A stretch of DNA of 64,000 bases from Truepera radiovictrix DSM 17093 (GCF_000092425.1 NC_014221.1:3105001-3169000); one strand, 5' to 3'. Shown: positions 54,536 through 62,917, counted from the stretch's first letter. The notes: a model not told the origin generated them from the sequence alone. Numbers and translations: made by a program.

Positions 54536-55057
54536 ATGCCCCAGCCCGACCCACCCACCCCCGACGACCCCCCTGACCACGCCCCCGATGACACCCTCAA
54601 CGAGCGGGTCGGGGTGCTCACGCGCCGCGAGATCGAAGCGCGCATCCTGGGGCCGTTTGTCGCGGCCCTCGCGGAACGCTTCGGCGAGGCGGAGGTGAAA
54701 GCGGTGCTCGCCGAGGTCGTCCGGGCGGCGGCGCGCGAGAGCGGGCGGGCGATGCGAACAGCCGCTGCGGGGGATGACCTGACGCGCTTCGCGGCGCTCT
54801 GGGAGCCGTGGTTTCGGGGGGGCGCTTTGGAGATCGAGGAGCTGACGCGCACCCCCGAGGCGTGGGCCTTTAACGTCACGCGCTGCCGCTACGCCGAACT
54901 CTACCGCGCGCTCGGCCTGGCCGAGCTGGGCGCGACCCTGTCGTGCAACCGCGACGCGGCGCTCATCGAAGGCTTTAGCGGTGAGGTCGAGCTGAGGCGC
55001 ACCCAGACGCTGATGGAGGGGGCGCCGCACTGCGACTTTCGCTACCGGAAGCGCTAG
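54536..55057 (+). CDS. L-2-amino-thiazoline-4-carboxylic acid hydrolase family protein
   Basis: 173 residues. The first 25 are Pro/Asp-rich. The core has EEVVRAAARESGRA-like helices, then FNVTRCRYAELYRALGLAELGATLSCNRDAAL and FSGEVELRRTQTLMEGAPHCDFRY, the end signature of the ATC hydrolase family. Characterised members convert a thiazoline to cysteine derivatives; most homologues are untested. The conserved Cys and His residues (CRYAE, SCNRD, HCDFRY) are all present. Confidence 0.82.
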   Translation: MPQPDPPTPDDPPDHAPDDTLNERVGVLTRREIEARILGPFVAALAERFGEAEVKAVLAEVVRAAARESGRAMRTAAAGDDLTRFAALWEPWFRGGALEIEELTRTPEAWAFNVTRCRYAELYRALGLAELGATLSCNRDAALIEGFSGEVELRRTQTLMEGAPHCDFRYRKR

Positions 55058-55073
55058 CGGCCCACCCCCCCCG

Positions 55074-55079
55074 TAGACT
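55074..55079 (+). promoter_or_regulatory. Leaderless -10 box of the RqcH gene
   Basis: TAGACT is 6 bases before ATG 55086, with no SD. Confidence 0.6.
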
Positions 55080-55085
55080 AGGGGC

Positions 55086-56663
55086 ATGGAAGGCCTTCTC
55101 ATCGCCGAAACCCTGCGCCACCTGACGCCGCTGCTGCCGAGCCCGCGGCTCGGCTGGCGTTTCCCCGACCCCTACACCTTCGTGCTCCCGCTGCGGCAGG
55201 GGGCCTTGTGGGTCTACAACAAACCGCCACACGCGCAGATCGCCCTTAAAGCCGAGGTGCCGCCCGCGGGCGGCACCCACACGGGGTTTCAAGACCTCTT
55301 GGTGGCGCGCGCCGGCGGGTCCCTCGAGGGCGCCGAGCAGTTCGGGCTCGACCGCGTCCTCAAGCTCACCTTCGGGGCGAAGGGGGGCTTCGTCACCACC
55401 CCGCCCGTCGGGCTCATCTGTGAGCTGACCGGCCGCAACTGCAACCTCATCCTGGTCGACGAAGCGGGAGTGATCCTGGGCGTCGCGCGCGAGGTGACGC
55501 GCGAGATCAACCGCTTTCGCCAGCTGCGGCCGGGCCTCCCCTACCGGCCGCCCCCCCCTTACGACAAGCGCGACCCGCGAACCCTCACCGATGAGGCGCT
55601 CGCCGCCCTCCTCGCCGGCCGCCCCCTAAGCGCGCTGCGCAAGCACCTCGACGGTATCGGGCCGGAGCTCACGGCGACGCTCGCCAGAGCTCTCGACGTG
55701 CCGCGCGACCGCCCCCTGGAGGGCGCTGAGGTCGCCCGCGCCGTGGCGCTCGTGCGCCGCTTGACGCTAGCGCCGAGCCGCGTCATCGAGGAGCTAGGGG
55801 GCCGACCGGACCTCGCCGAGCTGCGCGCGCGCGAGGCGCAGCAGGCGCGCCTCTCAAGGCTCCGCAGCGCCCTCCAAAAGCGCCGGAACCTCGTGCAAAA
55901 GCGCCTCGCGGACCTTCAGCGGGTCTTCGAGGCCGCCCTCGAGGCCGACACCTTGCGCGCCGAGGCCGACCTCCTGATGGCCTACGCGCACCAGGTGCCC
56001 GCGGGGGCGTCGGAGGTGATGCTGATGGACTTTTCGGGGGAGCCCAGAGGGATCAGGCTCGAGCCCCGCCTCAGCGCCGTGGAGAACGCCCAGGCCCGCT
56101 ACGAGCGGGCGAAAAAGCGGCTCGCGCGGCTCGAGGGGGCCGAGGCGCGCGAGGCGGCGCTGCACGACGAGCTAAGGACCCTGGAGGAACGTTTGGCGCG
56201 CCTCGACGAGCTTCACGAAGACGAGCTCGAGGCGCTCGAAGCGCGCTACCTCGCCGAACCCAGAGCGCCGCGCCGCGCCGCCCCCGGCACGCGCTACCGG
56301 AGCCCGCAGGGCTTCGAGGTGTGGGTGGGCCGGAGCGCCAAGGGCAACGACGAGCTCACCTTCAAGCTCGCCAAGAGCCGCGACGTGTGGCTGCACGCGC
56401 AGGGCCACCCCGGCTCGCACGTCATCATCCGCGCCGAGAACCGGGAGGTCCCCTTTGAGACGATCCTCTTCGCCGCGCAGCTCGCCGCCGCCTACTCCAA
56501 AGCCGGCGACTCGGACAACGTGCCCGTCGACTACACCCTCAAAAAGCACGTCTGGAAACCCAAGGGCGGGCCGCCCGGCGCGGTGCACTTTACGCAGCAG
56601 AGAACGGTCTTCGTCACGCCGAGCCGGCGGCCCGAGGGGGAGGGGGCGGACGACGAGGCGTGA
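55086..56663 (+). CDS. rqcH: Rqc2 homologue RqcH (NFACT/FbpA family)
   Basis: 525 residues. NFACT-N domain at the start with FGLDRVL (Asp89-Arg90, matching the Asp-Arg pair needed by Bacillus RqcH for alanine tailing), a helix-hairpin-helix region, a long coiled coil (about 250-390, KRRNLVQKRLADLQRVFEAA; YERAKKRLARLEGAEAREA), and the NFACT-R domain (WVGRSAKGNDELTFKLAKSRDVWLHAQGHPGSHVII, quoted in part). The protein binds stalled 50S subunits with peptidyl-tRNA and directs C-terminal alanine tails. Older annotations call it fibronectin-binding protein. Confidence 0.93.
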   Translation: MEGLLIAETLRHLTPLLPSPRLGWRFPDPYTFVLPLRQGALWVYNKPPHAQIALKAEVPPAGGTHTGFQDLLVARAGGSLEGAEQFGLDRVLKLTFGAKGGFVTTPPVGLICELTGRNCNLILVDEAGVILGVAREVTREINRFRQLRPGLPYRPPPPYDKRDPRTLTDEALAALLAGRPLSALRKHLDGIGPELTATLARALDVPRDRPLEGAEVARAVALVRRLTLAPSRVIEELGGRPDLAELRAREAQQARLSRLRSALQKRRNLVQKRLADLQRVFEAALEADTLRAEADLLMAYAHQVPAGASEVMLMDFSGEPRGIRLEPRLSAVENAQARYERAKKRLARLEGAEAREAALHDELRTLEERLARLDELHEDELEALEARYLAEPRAPRRAAPGTRYRSPQGFEVWVGRSAKGNDELTFKLAKSRDVWLHAQGHPGSHVIIRAENREVPFETILFAAQLAAAYSKAGDSDNVPVDYTLKKHVWKPKGGPPGAVHFTQQRTVFVTPSRRPEGEGADDEA

Positions 56664-56699
56664 GCCCACCCGTGGAGGCGCCGCGTCCTCGCTGGGGCG

Positions 56700-56705
56700 T
56701 AGACT
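56700..56705 (+). promoter_or_regulatory. Leaderless -10 box of the MFS gene
   Basis: TAGACT is 5 bases before ATG 56711. It lies within the longer frame starting at 56660 and argues against that start. Confidence 0.55.
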
Positions 56706-56710
56706 GGCGC

Positions 56711-57910
56711 ATGGCGACCCCCTCGACGCTTTCCAGCCGCCTCGCCCTCTCGGGCGCCCCCCTCTCGCTGCTGCTCATCGTCGTGCACGCCACCAACGAC
56801 GCCTTTACGAGCATGTTGGCGGCGCTGTTGCCGACGCTGCAGCGCCGCTTCGGCCTCACCGAGACGGCGCTCGCACTGATGGTCGCGACCCTGTCGTTCT
56901 CCTCGTCGGTGACGCAGCCCTTTTTCGGCGCGGTGGCCGACCGGCTCGGGCGGCGCCTGGTAGGCGCGCTCGGGGTGGTGGTGAGCTCCACCCTCCTCTC
57001 GCTCATGGGGGTGGTGCCGGACGCGTGGCTGCTCTTTGCCCTGCTGCTCGTCGGCGGGCTCGGGTCGGCGGCCTTTCACCCGGCCGGTACGAGCATGGCG
57101 CGCACCGCCGGGGGGGCGAACAAGGCGCTCACAGTCAGCCTCTTTAGCGCCGGCGGGACGGTCGGCCTGGCGCTCGGCCCGGCGATCATCCTCTTCGTGG
57201 CGCGCACCTTCGGGCTTGAGTGGAGCCCCGTGCTCATGCTGCCCGGGGTCGCTCTCGGGGCGGCGCTGCTCGTGCTCGCCCCCCCGCAGCCGCGCCTGCG
57301 CGGCGCCGCCAAACCCAAGCTCTTCGACGCCGCGCTCTTTCGCGGCCCCGTGGGGGTGCTCTGCGTCTCGGGGGTGCTCCGCAGCGTCGCCTACGTGACC
57401 TTTACGAACGCCGTGCCGCTCTGGCTGGTCACCACCCAGGGGGTCGCGAGCGACAGCGCGCTGATCGCCAGCACGCTGCTCACCTTTTCGGTCGCAGCGG
57501 GCGCCGGGGGCGTCATCGCGGGGGCGCTCGGACGGCACCTAAGCTCGCAGGCGCTCATTACCGGCACCATGCTCCTGGCGCTCCCCGTCTTCTGGGGGAT
57601 GCTCTGGGCCCCCGCCGGGTCGCCGCTCTTTTTCGCGCTCGTGGCGCTCGCCGGGGCGCTCGTCAACGCGGGGTTGCCCTTGATGGTGGTGCGCGCTCAA
57701 GACCTCGCACCGCACGCGGTCGGCACCGCCTCGGGGATGCTGATGGGCTTTACCTGGGGCACCGCCGGGGTGCTCTACATCCTCATCGGCTACCTGCAGG
57801 AGCGCGTCGGGCTCACGGCGGCGATGCAGCTCTCCTACTTAAGCCTGCTGCCGGGGGCGGCGCTGGCCTTTTGGGTGCTGCGGCGTCACCGCCAGCAGCT
57901 GGGGGCCTAG
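56711..57910 (+). CDS. MFS transporter, fosmidomycin-resistance (Fsr) type
   Basis: 399 residues from ATG 56711, about 12 helices. Seen: LLLIVVHATNDAFTSMLAALLPTLQRRFGLTETALA (quoted in part), SVTQPFFGAVADRLGRR with the MFS A-motif, GSAAFHPAGTSMAR, and ARTAGGANKALTVSLFSAGG. The FHPAG motif is typical of the Fsr group of drug exporters. Substrate unknown. It converges on the DUF4177-like gene with only 22 bases between. Confidence 0.85.
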   Translation: MATPSTLSSRLALSGAPLSLLLIVVHATNDAFTSMLAALLPTLQRRFGLTETALALMVATLSFSSSVTQPFFGAVADRLGRRLVGALGVVVSSTLLSLMGVVPDAWLLFALLLVGGLGSAAFHPAGTSMARTAGGANKALTVSLFSAGGTVGLALGPAIILFVARTFGLEWSPVLMLPGVALGAALLVLAPPQPRLRGAAKPKLFDAALFRGPVGVLCVSGVLRSVAYVTFTNAVPLWLVTTQGVASDSALIASTLLTFSVAAGAGGVIAGALGRHLSSQALITGTMLLALPVFWGMLWAPAGSPLFFALVALAGALVNAGLPLMVVRAQDLAPHAVGTASGMLMGFTWGTAGVLYILIGYLQERVGLTAAMQLSYLSLLPGAALAFWVLRRHRQQLGA

Positions 57911-57932
57911 CAGCCCCGCGGCTTCGCCTCCG

Positions 57933-58235
57933 CTACAGGACCGTCCGCTTAAGCAGGTAGGTGCGCTCCTCGAAGCGCGCCTCGCCCTCGAAGTCGCCGT
58001 AGGGTTTGCCGAACGCGGCTTTGCCGCGTAGCGGGCTCACCGTGGGGGTCACCGCGATGACCTCCCACCCGTCGGCGCCGAGGTCGTTTAAGTAGGGGAT
58101 GAGGTTGACCGCGTGCGTCGCGAAGCGCTCCTCGCCCTTGCGCCCCGTGATGATGAGCGAGTAGCTGCTGCTGGTGTCGCGGACGACCTCGAGCTGGATG
58201 TACTCGAACTTGGGGGTGCGCGTGAGGTTGCTCAA
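57933..58235 (-). CDS. Small DUF4177-like protein
   Basis: 100 residues. The sequence FEYIQLEVVRDTSS, then LNDLGADGWEVIAVTPT and the final ERTYLLKRTVL fit the DUF4177 pattern, a small alpha/beta fold. Start is TTG 58235 with GAGGTG 6 bases upstream. It follows the monooxygenase gene by 9 bases in the same operon. No function known. Confidence 0.72.
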   Translation of the reverse strand: MSNLTRTPKFEYIQLEVVRDTSSSYSLIITGRKGEERFATHAVNLIPYLNDLGADGWEVIAVTPTVSPLRGKAAFGKPYGDFEGEARFEERTYLLKRTVL

Positions 58236-58244
58236 CGGGGCACC

Positions 58245-58604
58245 TCAGTGAGGGGCGCCGCCCAGCTTGAGGGGCGCGTCTGGCTTTAGCGCCGGGTCGC
58301 GCGAATCCTGGATGACCTGGTGGATCTCGAGCACGTTGCGCCCCGTAAACGCCTCTTTGGGGAGGCTGCCGCTCTTCGCGTGCCCCTCGCGAAAGGCCGC
58401 GGACGTGGTCCAAGCCTCGAAGGCGTCGAGGCTCTCCCAAAAGGTCAGCACCACGTAGGGCTCGCCCTCGCGGGTCGGGCGCAAGAGCTGGTTGGAGAGA
58501 AAACCGGGCATGGTGTCGACCTGCCCCGCGCGGTTGCGAAAGCGCTCCTCGAACGCCTCCGCATAGTCCGGGTGAACGAAGATGCGGTTGGCCACGCTGA
58601 TCAT
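58245..58604 (-). CDS. Antibiotic-biosynthesis monooxygenase domain protein, IsdG/HmoA-like
   Basis: 119 residues, one ferredoxin-like ABM domain. Asn6, Trp65 and His75 fall at the spacing of the catalytic Asn-Trp-His triad of IsdG-type haem-degrading monooxygenases (ANRIF; DAFEAW; FREGHAKS). The enzyme would open haem to release iron. The alternative is a quinol monooxygenase-like role. The start is supported by a TATGAT box 6 bases upstream. Confidence 0.8.
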   Translation of the reverse strand: MISVANRIFVHPDYAEAFEERFRNRAGQVDTMPGFLSNQLLRPTREGEPYVVLTFWESLDAFEAWTTSAAFREGHAKSGSLPKEAFTGRNVLEIHQVIQDSRDPALKPDAPLKLGGAPH

Positions 58605-58610
58605 GGGGCT

Positions 58611-58616
58611 ATCATA
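58611..58616 (-). promoter_or_regulatory. Leaderless -10 box of the HmoA-like gene
   Basis: TATGAT (minus strand) is 6 bases before ATG 58604, with no SD. Confidence 0.6.
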
Positions 58617-58772
58617 CCAACCGCTTCGGTGAGCTTTTGACCCGCCCAGCGTGAGCGCCGCGCTTAGCGGGGTGCGTTATGGTCTTCGCGCGCGCGGACG
58701 CGCACACTGGCGCTGTGAACCCCAATCCCGTGCACCCCGACGCCGTGACCCCCGCGACCCGGAAGCCGCGCG

Positions 58773-59498
58773 ATGGCTGAAGCGCCCCCGCATGAACCCG
58801 ACCCCGACGCGCCGCACGAGGCCGAAGCGCTCCGCGAAAAAGCGCTCTGGACGCTGCGGCGCCTTACCGAGCGCTACGGCCAGCGGGAGCTCGCGCCGCG
58901 CCGCGAACCGATGCACGAACTCGTCTCGACGATCCTCTCGCAGCGCACCACCTGGCAGAACGAGGAGCGCGCCTACCGGCGCATGTGGGAGCGCTTCGGG
59001 TCGTGGGTCGGGGTGCGCGACGCGCCGGTCGCCGAGCTCGCCGAGGCCATCGCCCCCTCCAACTACCCCGAGGTCAAAGCGCCCAACATCCAAAAGACCG
59101 TCGCCCGCGTGCTCGAGCGGAGCCCCGAGGCCGACCTCAGCTTCCTGCGCGACCTGCCCCTCGACGAGGCGCTCGCGTGGCTCACCAGCCTCCCCGGCGT
59201 CGGCCTCAAAACGGCCTCGCTCGTGCTGCTCTTCTGTTTCGCTCGGCCCGTCTTGCCCGTCGACACGCACGTCTACCGCGTCAGCCAGCGCGTGGGGCTG
59301 CTGAGCGCGCGCGTCAAAACGCCGACCGCCGCGCACGCCCCGCTGCTCGCGCTGCTGCCGCCCGAACCCGCAGTGCTCTACAACTTCCACATGGCGCTCC
59401 TCGTGCACGGGCAGCGCCTCTGCGTGTGGCGCGCGCCGCGTTGCTCTCGCTGCCCCTTGACGGCGCGCTGCCGCTGGTTTCGCGCCCAGGTCGGTTAG
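58773..59498 (+). CDS. nth: Endonuclease III (HhH-GPD DNA glycosylase)
   Basis: 241 residues. Seen: ELVSTILSQRTTWQNEERAY, helix-hairpin-helix LPGVGLKTASLVLLFCF with the catalytic Lys, VLPVDTHVYRVSQRVGL with the catalytic Asp, and a C-terminal iron-sulfur cluster loop with Cys spacing 6-2-5 (CVWRAPRC then SRCPLTARC). It removes oxidised pyrimidines and nicks abasic sites. The sequence is divergent from the shorter E. coli Nth, as in the several Nth paralogues of Deinococcus. The start lies after a tiny upstream frame (58715-58780), whose stop overlaps it. Confidence 0.9.
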   Translation: MAEAPPHEPDPDAPHEAEALREKALWTLRRLTERYGQRELAPRREPMHELVSTILSQRTTWQNEERAYRRMWERFGSWVGVRDAPVAELAEAIAPSNYPEVKAPNIQKTVARVLERSPEADLSFLRDLPLDEALAWLTSLPGVGLKTASLVLLFCFARPVLPVDTHVYRVSQRVGLLSARVKTPTAAHAPLLALLPPEPAVLYNFHMALLVHGQRLCVWRAPRCSRCPLTARCRWFRAQVG

Positions 59499-59639
59499 GC
59501 TTGGTCCCCGCCGTTCCGATGCGGCTAGGCCATCCAGAGGGGGATGCTAAAGTGCCCTGTAGAGGCGGTGTCGACCGCACGGCGTCGGCGCAGTGACGCG
59601 CGTCCACGCTGGTGCGGCCACACCGGTAAGGAGGTTTTG

Positions 59640-60302
59640 ATGCACAGGTGGCTTCCCCTTTTGGCGGGCGCGCTGCTCGCGGCCTGCGCCCCCGCCCCCC
59701 AACAACCGGCGGCGCTCGAGCCCGCCCCGCCCATCGCCGAACCCATCGAGGAACCCGCCACTGAGCTCCCCCGCGCCGAGGAGCCCATCGGCGCCCCCGG
59801 TGGCGCGACGGTAACGCAGCTCGAGCCGCCCGAGGTCGACGCGGAGCCAGACGCCCCGGCCGAGGCAGCTGGCGAAGCGGCCGCCCCCGCCGAGGTGCCG
59901 CCCGCCCCCCAGGGGGTGATCGCGATCAGCGCCGACGGCGAGACCTTCGTCACGGGCGAGGAGAACCCGGTGACGGTCGCCGCCGGCTCCTCGTTTTCGC
60001 TGCGGCTCGAGTTTAGCGACCCCGACGGCATCACCGACCTAGGGGTCGAGCTGCGCAACTCGGAGTTCGCGGGCCCGCTCCCCACGGGCCCCTTCTCGGT
60101 CACCGCGTCGGACTGCGACGCGCAGCTCGCGGGTGCGCCGACCGAGGTGAGCTGCACCCTGGAGGTCGCCATCGCCCCCGACGCGCAACCCATCGACCAG
60201 GAGGGGGAGTTTGCCTACGCGTTCCGCCCGAGCGCGACCGACAGCTTGGGCAACAGCGCGCTGGCCTTTAGCTGGGCGTACCTCATCGTCGAACCGCTCT
60301 AA
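59640..60302 (+). CDS. Proline-rich lipoprotein
   Basis: 220 residues from ATG 59640, with GTAAGGAGGT 5 bases upstream. Signal MHRWLPLLAGALLAAC with lipobox. Residues about 17-95 are Pro/Glu/Ala-rich and likely an extended spacer; about 100-220 is a beta-sandwich-like domain (VTVAAGSSFSLRLEFSDPDGITDLGVELRNS, quoted in part). It sits on the outer face of the membrane; role unknown. A strong terminator follows. Confidence 0.8.
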   Translation: MHRWLPLLAGALLAACAPAPQQPAALEPAPPIAEPIEEPATELPRAEEPIGAPGGATVTQLEPPEVDAEPDAPAEAAGEAAAPAEVPPAPQGVIAISADGETFVTGEENPVTVAAGSSFSLRLEFSDPDGITDLGVELRNSEFAGPLPTGPFSVTASDCDAQLAGAPTEVSCTLEVAIAPDAQPIDQEGEFAYAFRPSATDSLGNSALAFSWAYLIVEPL

Positions 60303-60324
60303 ACGCGGCGCCGCGCCCACCAAG

Positions 60325-60351
60325 ACCCCGGGACCGCACCCGGGGTTTTTT
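60325..60351 (+). terminator. Rho-independent terminator of the lipoprotein gene
   Basis: ACCCCGGG pairs with CCCGGGGT around a 6-base loop, followed by six T. Textbook form. Confidence 0.92.
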
Positions 60352-60531
60352 GGGTTCGGCCGGGCGCAGGCCGTTTGGCCCCGAGGGGAGGTTTGCGTTA
60401 CGATACAGGCTGCTGCGCGCGGCTGCGCCCCCGAAACCGGCGCAAGACGCCGTGCAAGCCGCCCTGGCGCCGTGCGTCCCAAGGGCGGCGGGCGGGGTTG
60501 ACCGCAAAACCACGAAAAGGTGTGCACGCCT

Positions 60532-61914
60532 ATGAATATTGGTACAGCTGAGCGCCCTTTGCGCGTCGCCATCATCGGAGCCGGGCCGTCGGGGTTTTTC
60601 GCCGCCGAGGCCCTGCTCAAGGGTCCTCTAGAGGTCGCTATCGACCTCTTCGACCGCTTGCCCACCCCCTTCGGCTTGGTCCGCTACGGCGTCGCCCCCG
60701 ACCACCAGAAGATCAAGAGCGTCACCCGGCTCTACCAGAAGACCCTGGACGACCCGCGGGTGCGCTTTTTCGGTCACGTCACCTTCGGCAAAGACGTCCT
60801 CAAAGAGGAGCTGCGCCGCTTTTACGACGCGCTCATCTACACCGTCGGCGCGCCCTCGGACCGCCCTTTGGGGATCCCCGGCGAGTCGCTCCGCGGTAGC
60901 TTGTCGGCGACCGAGTTCGTCGCCTGGTATAACGGTCACCCCGACTTCGCCGACCTAGACCCCGACGTGTCGGTCGGGAGCGTCGCGGTCATCGGTATGG
61001 GCAACGTGGCGGTTGACGTCACCCGCATCCTCGCCAAAACGGCCGACGAGCTCCGGCACACCGACATCGCCGACCACGCCATCGAGACCCTGCAGCGGAG
61101 CGCCGTGAGAGACATCTACATGCTCGGGCGGCGCGGCCCCGCGCAGGGCAAATTCACCACCAAAGAGCTGCGCGAGCTCGGCGAGCTCGCCAACGCCGAC
61201 GTCCTGGTCGACCCCCAAGACCTCGAGCTCGACCCCATCAGCGAAGCGTCGTTGACCGAAGACCCCATGGTCGCCAAAAACGTCGAGGTGCTGCGCGAGT
61301 TTGCCGCGCGCACCCCGGCGGGCAAACCGCGCCGCATCCACATCAAGTTTCTAAGCTCCCCCGTCGAGGTTTTGGGTCTAGAGCGCGTCGAGGGGTTGCG
61401 CGTCGAGAAAAACGAGCTGCGCGAGCGCGGCGGCACCCTCACCGCGGTCGGCACCGGCCAGACCGAGGTGTTACCGGTCGGCATGGTGCTCCGCTCGGTC
61501 GGCTACCGCGGGGTCGCGCTGCCGGGTGTGCCCTTCGACGAGCGGCGCGCGGTGATCCCCAACGCGCTCGGCCGCGTGACGCAAGAAGCAGGCGGCGAGG
61601 TCCTCCCCGGCGAGTACGTCGCGGGGTGGATTAAACGCGGGCCGACGGGGGTGATCGGCACCAACAAAGCCGACGCCGCCGAGACCGTCCGCAGCCTCCT
61701 CGAGGACGCGCCGCAGCTCCCCCCCGCCGCCGAACCCGACCCGGACGCCGTGACGCGCTACCTCGAGGCCCGGGGCGTCGCTTTCGTCGGTTTCGACCAC
61801 TGGCTCGAGCTCAACGCCTATGAGCTCGAGGCGGGCAAGGCGCAGGGGCGACCGCGGGTCAAGGTGACGCGGCTCGAGCAGATGCTGCAGCGCCGCGGCA
61901 AAGCGCTGCGCTGA
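60532..61914 (+). CDS. fprA: Ferredoxin/adrenodoxin-type NADP+ reductase
   Basis: 460 residues from ATG 60532 (AAAAGG 11 bases upstream; GTG 60520 is also in frame). Seen: FAD loop VAIIGAGPSGFFAAEALL, FDRLPTPFGLVRYGVAPDH, the second dinucleotide fold VAVIGMGNVAVDVTRILA, MLGRRGPAQGKFTTKELREL, and the C-terminal AGWIKRGPTGVIGTNKADA. This is the adrenodoxin-reductase/FprA family, passing electrons between NADPH and ferredoxin. The rhodopsin gene follows 147 bases later. Confidence 0.92.
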   Translation: MNIGTAERPLRVAIIGAGPSGFFAAEALLKGPLEVAIDLFDRLPTPFGLVRYGVAPDHQKIKSVTRLYQKTLDDPRVRFFGHVTFGKDVLKEELRRFYDALIYTVGAPSDRPLGIPGESLRGSLSATEFVAWYNGHPDFADLDPDVSVGSVAVIGMGNVAVDVTRILAKTADELRHTDIADHAIETLQRSAVRDIYMLGRRGPAQGKFTTKELRELGELANADVLVDPQDLELDPISEASLTEDPMVAKNVEVLREFAARTPAGKPRRIHIKFLSSPVEVLGLERVEGLRVEKNELRERGGTLTAVGTGQTEVLPVGMVLRSVGYRGVALPGVPFDERRAVIPNALGRVTQEAGGEVLPGEYVAGWIKRGPTGVIGTNKADAAETVRSLLEDAPQLPPAAEPDPDAVTRYLEARGVAFVGFDHWLELNAYELEAGKAQGRPRVKVTRLEQMLQRRGKALR

Positions 61915-62004
61915 CGCCCCGTCCCGTCGACCAGGGGCTCGCCAAAGGGGCAGCGCGCGGTCGAGCGGGGCCGTTTTTGCCCAGATGACGAAACGGCGCG
62001 GGGA

Positions 62005-62028
62005 CGGTAAGGTATAAGCGGTAAGGTA
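62005..62028. promoter_or_regulatory. Direct repeat upstream of the rhodopsin gene
   Basis: CGGTAAGGTA occurs twice with a 14-bp period, upstream of TACACT at 62034-62039, a candidate -10. It may bind a regulator. TATAAG at 62013 is a second possible -10. Confidence 0.5.
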
Positions 62029-62061
62029 GACCGTACACTTCACTTTCGTCGGGAGGCTTTG

Positions 62062-62817
62062 ATGACACCCTCAACACAAGCGTGGTTCTGGCTCGGGGCC
62101 ATGGGCATGATGGTCGGCGCCCTCTACTTCGGCCTAGGCGCCTACAGCGCGCGCAAGCTGCACAACGGCCGCGCCGAGATCGTTTTTCAGCTGACCTTTT
62201 TTGCGTGCCTCGTGGCCGTAGCGCTCTACCTCGCGCTGGCGTCGGGCTACGGCGCCATCGAGGGGACGTTTAACACCGGCGAAGGCGCGGGCACCCGCAC
62301 GGTGTGGGCGCGTTACGTCGCCTGGACGCTCTCCACGCCGCTGCTCGTCACCCTCTTCGCGTACCTCGGCCGCAGCCGCCTCGCGACCACCACCGCGCTC
62401 CTCGGTACAAACGCCGCGATGGTCGGCGCCGGCTTTTTGGCGACGCTCGCGGTCGGGCCGAGCAAGTACCTCTTTTTCGTCCTGGGGCTCGGCCTCTACG
62501 CCGCGCTCGCCTATCTGCTGCTGCGCCCCTACCGTGAGGAGGCGCACGCGCACCTCCCCGAGCATAGAGCCGTCATCGACCGCCTGATCGGCGCCTACGT
62601 CACCCTCTGGGCGCTCTACCCGATCCTGTGGCTTCTGGGGCCCGAGGGGTGGCGCGCCTACGGCGCGACGATGGAGGCCTCCCTCTTTACCATCTTCGAC
62701 CTCGCGCTCAAGGTCGGTTTCGGCCTCCTGGCCGCCGCCACGCTCGCGCACATCGACGGCGGCGAACCGATCCGCCCCGCCGAGCTCGGCCGCTCGACGC
62801 GCTCACCGTCGCACTAG
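62062..62817 (+). CDS. Microbial (type I) rhodopsin with atypical Ala-Ser-Leu motif
   Basis: 251 residues, seven helices. It aligns with bacteriorhodopsin (BR) without gaps through helices C-D. Helix C is WARYVAWTLSTPLL: Arg84 (BR R82), Ala87 (D85), Trp88 (W86), Ser91 (T89), Pro93, Leu98 (D96). Helix D has Asn117 at the BR D115 position. Helix F LWALYPILWLLGPEG keeps Trp183, Tyr186, Trp190 and Glu195 (E194). Helix G keeps Glu205 (E204), Asp213 (D212) and the retinal Lys217 (K216) in FDLALKVGFG. So retinal binding and the outer glutamates are kept, but proton acceptor and donor are lost. It could be an anion pump, sensor or new type. GGGAGG lies 6 bases before the ATG. Confidence 0.93.
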   Translation: MTPSTQAWFWLGAMGMMVGALYFGLGAYSARKLHNGRAEIVFQLTFFACLVAVALYLALASGYGAIEGTFNTGEGAGTRTVWARYVAWTLSTPLLVTLFAYLGRSRLATTTALLGTNAAMVGAGFLATLAVGPSKYLFFVLGLGLYAALAYLLLRPYREEAHAHLPEHRAVIDRLIGAYVTLWALYPILWLLGPEGWRAYGATMEASLFTIFDLALKVGFGLLAAATLAHIDGGEPIRPAELGRSTRSPSH

Positions 62818-62838
62818 CTCCGGCCCAGCGTCACCCGT

Positions 62839-62864
62839 AGCGCGCCCGCAGGGGCGCGCTTTTT
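62839..62864 (+). terminator. Rho-independent terminator of the rhodopsin gene
   Basis: AGCGCGCCC pairs with GGGCGCGCT around a 4-base loop, followed by five T. Confidence 0.9.
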
Positions 62865-62911
62865 GGTCTGTTTAGCCGACGCCCTTGGCCAACAAGGCGC
62901 GGGCTCTGGTA

Positions 62912-62917
62912 TAAGCT
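62912..62917 (+). promoter_or_regulatory. Leaderless -10 box of the cytochrome gene
   Basis: TAAGCT is 6 bases before ATG 62924 (within GGTATAAGCT). Confidence 0.5.
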
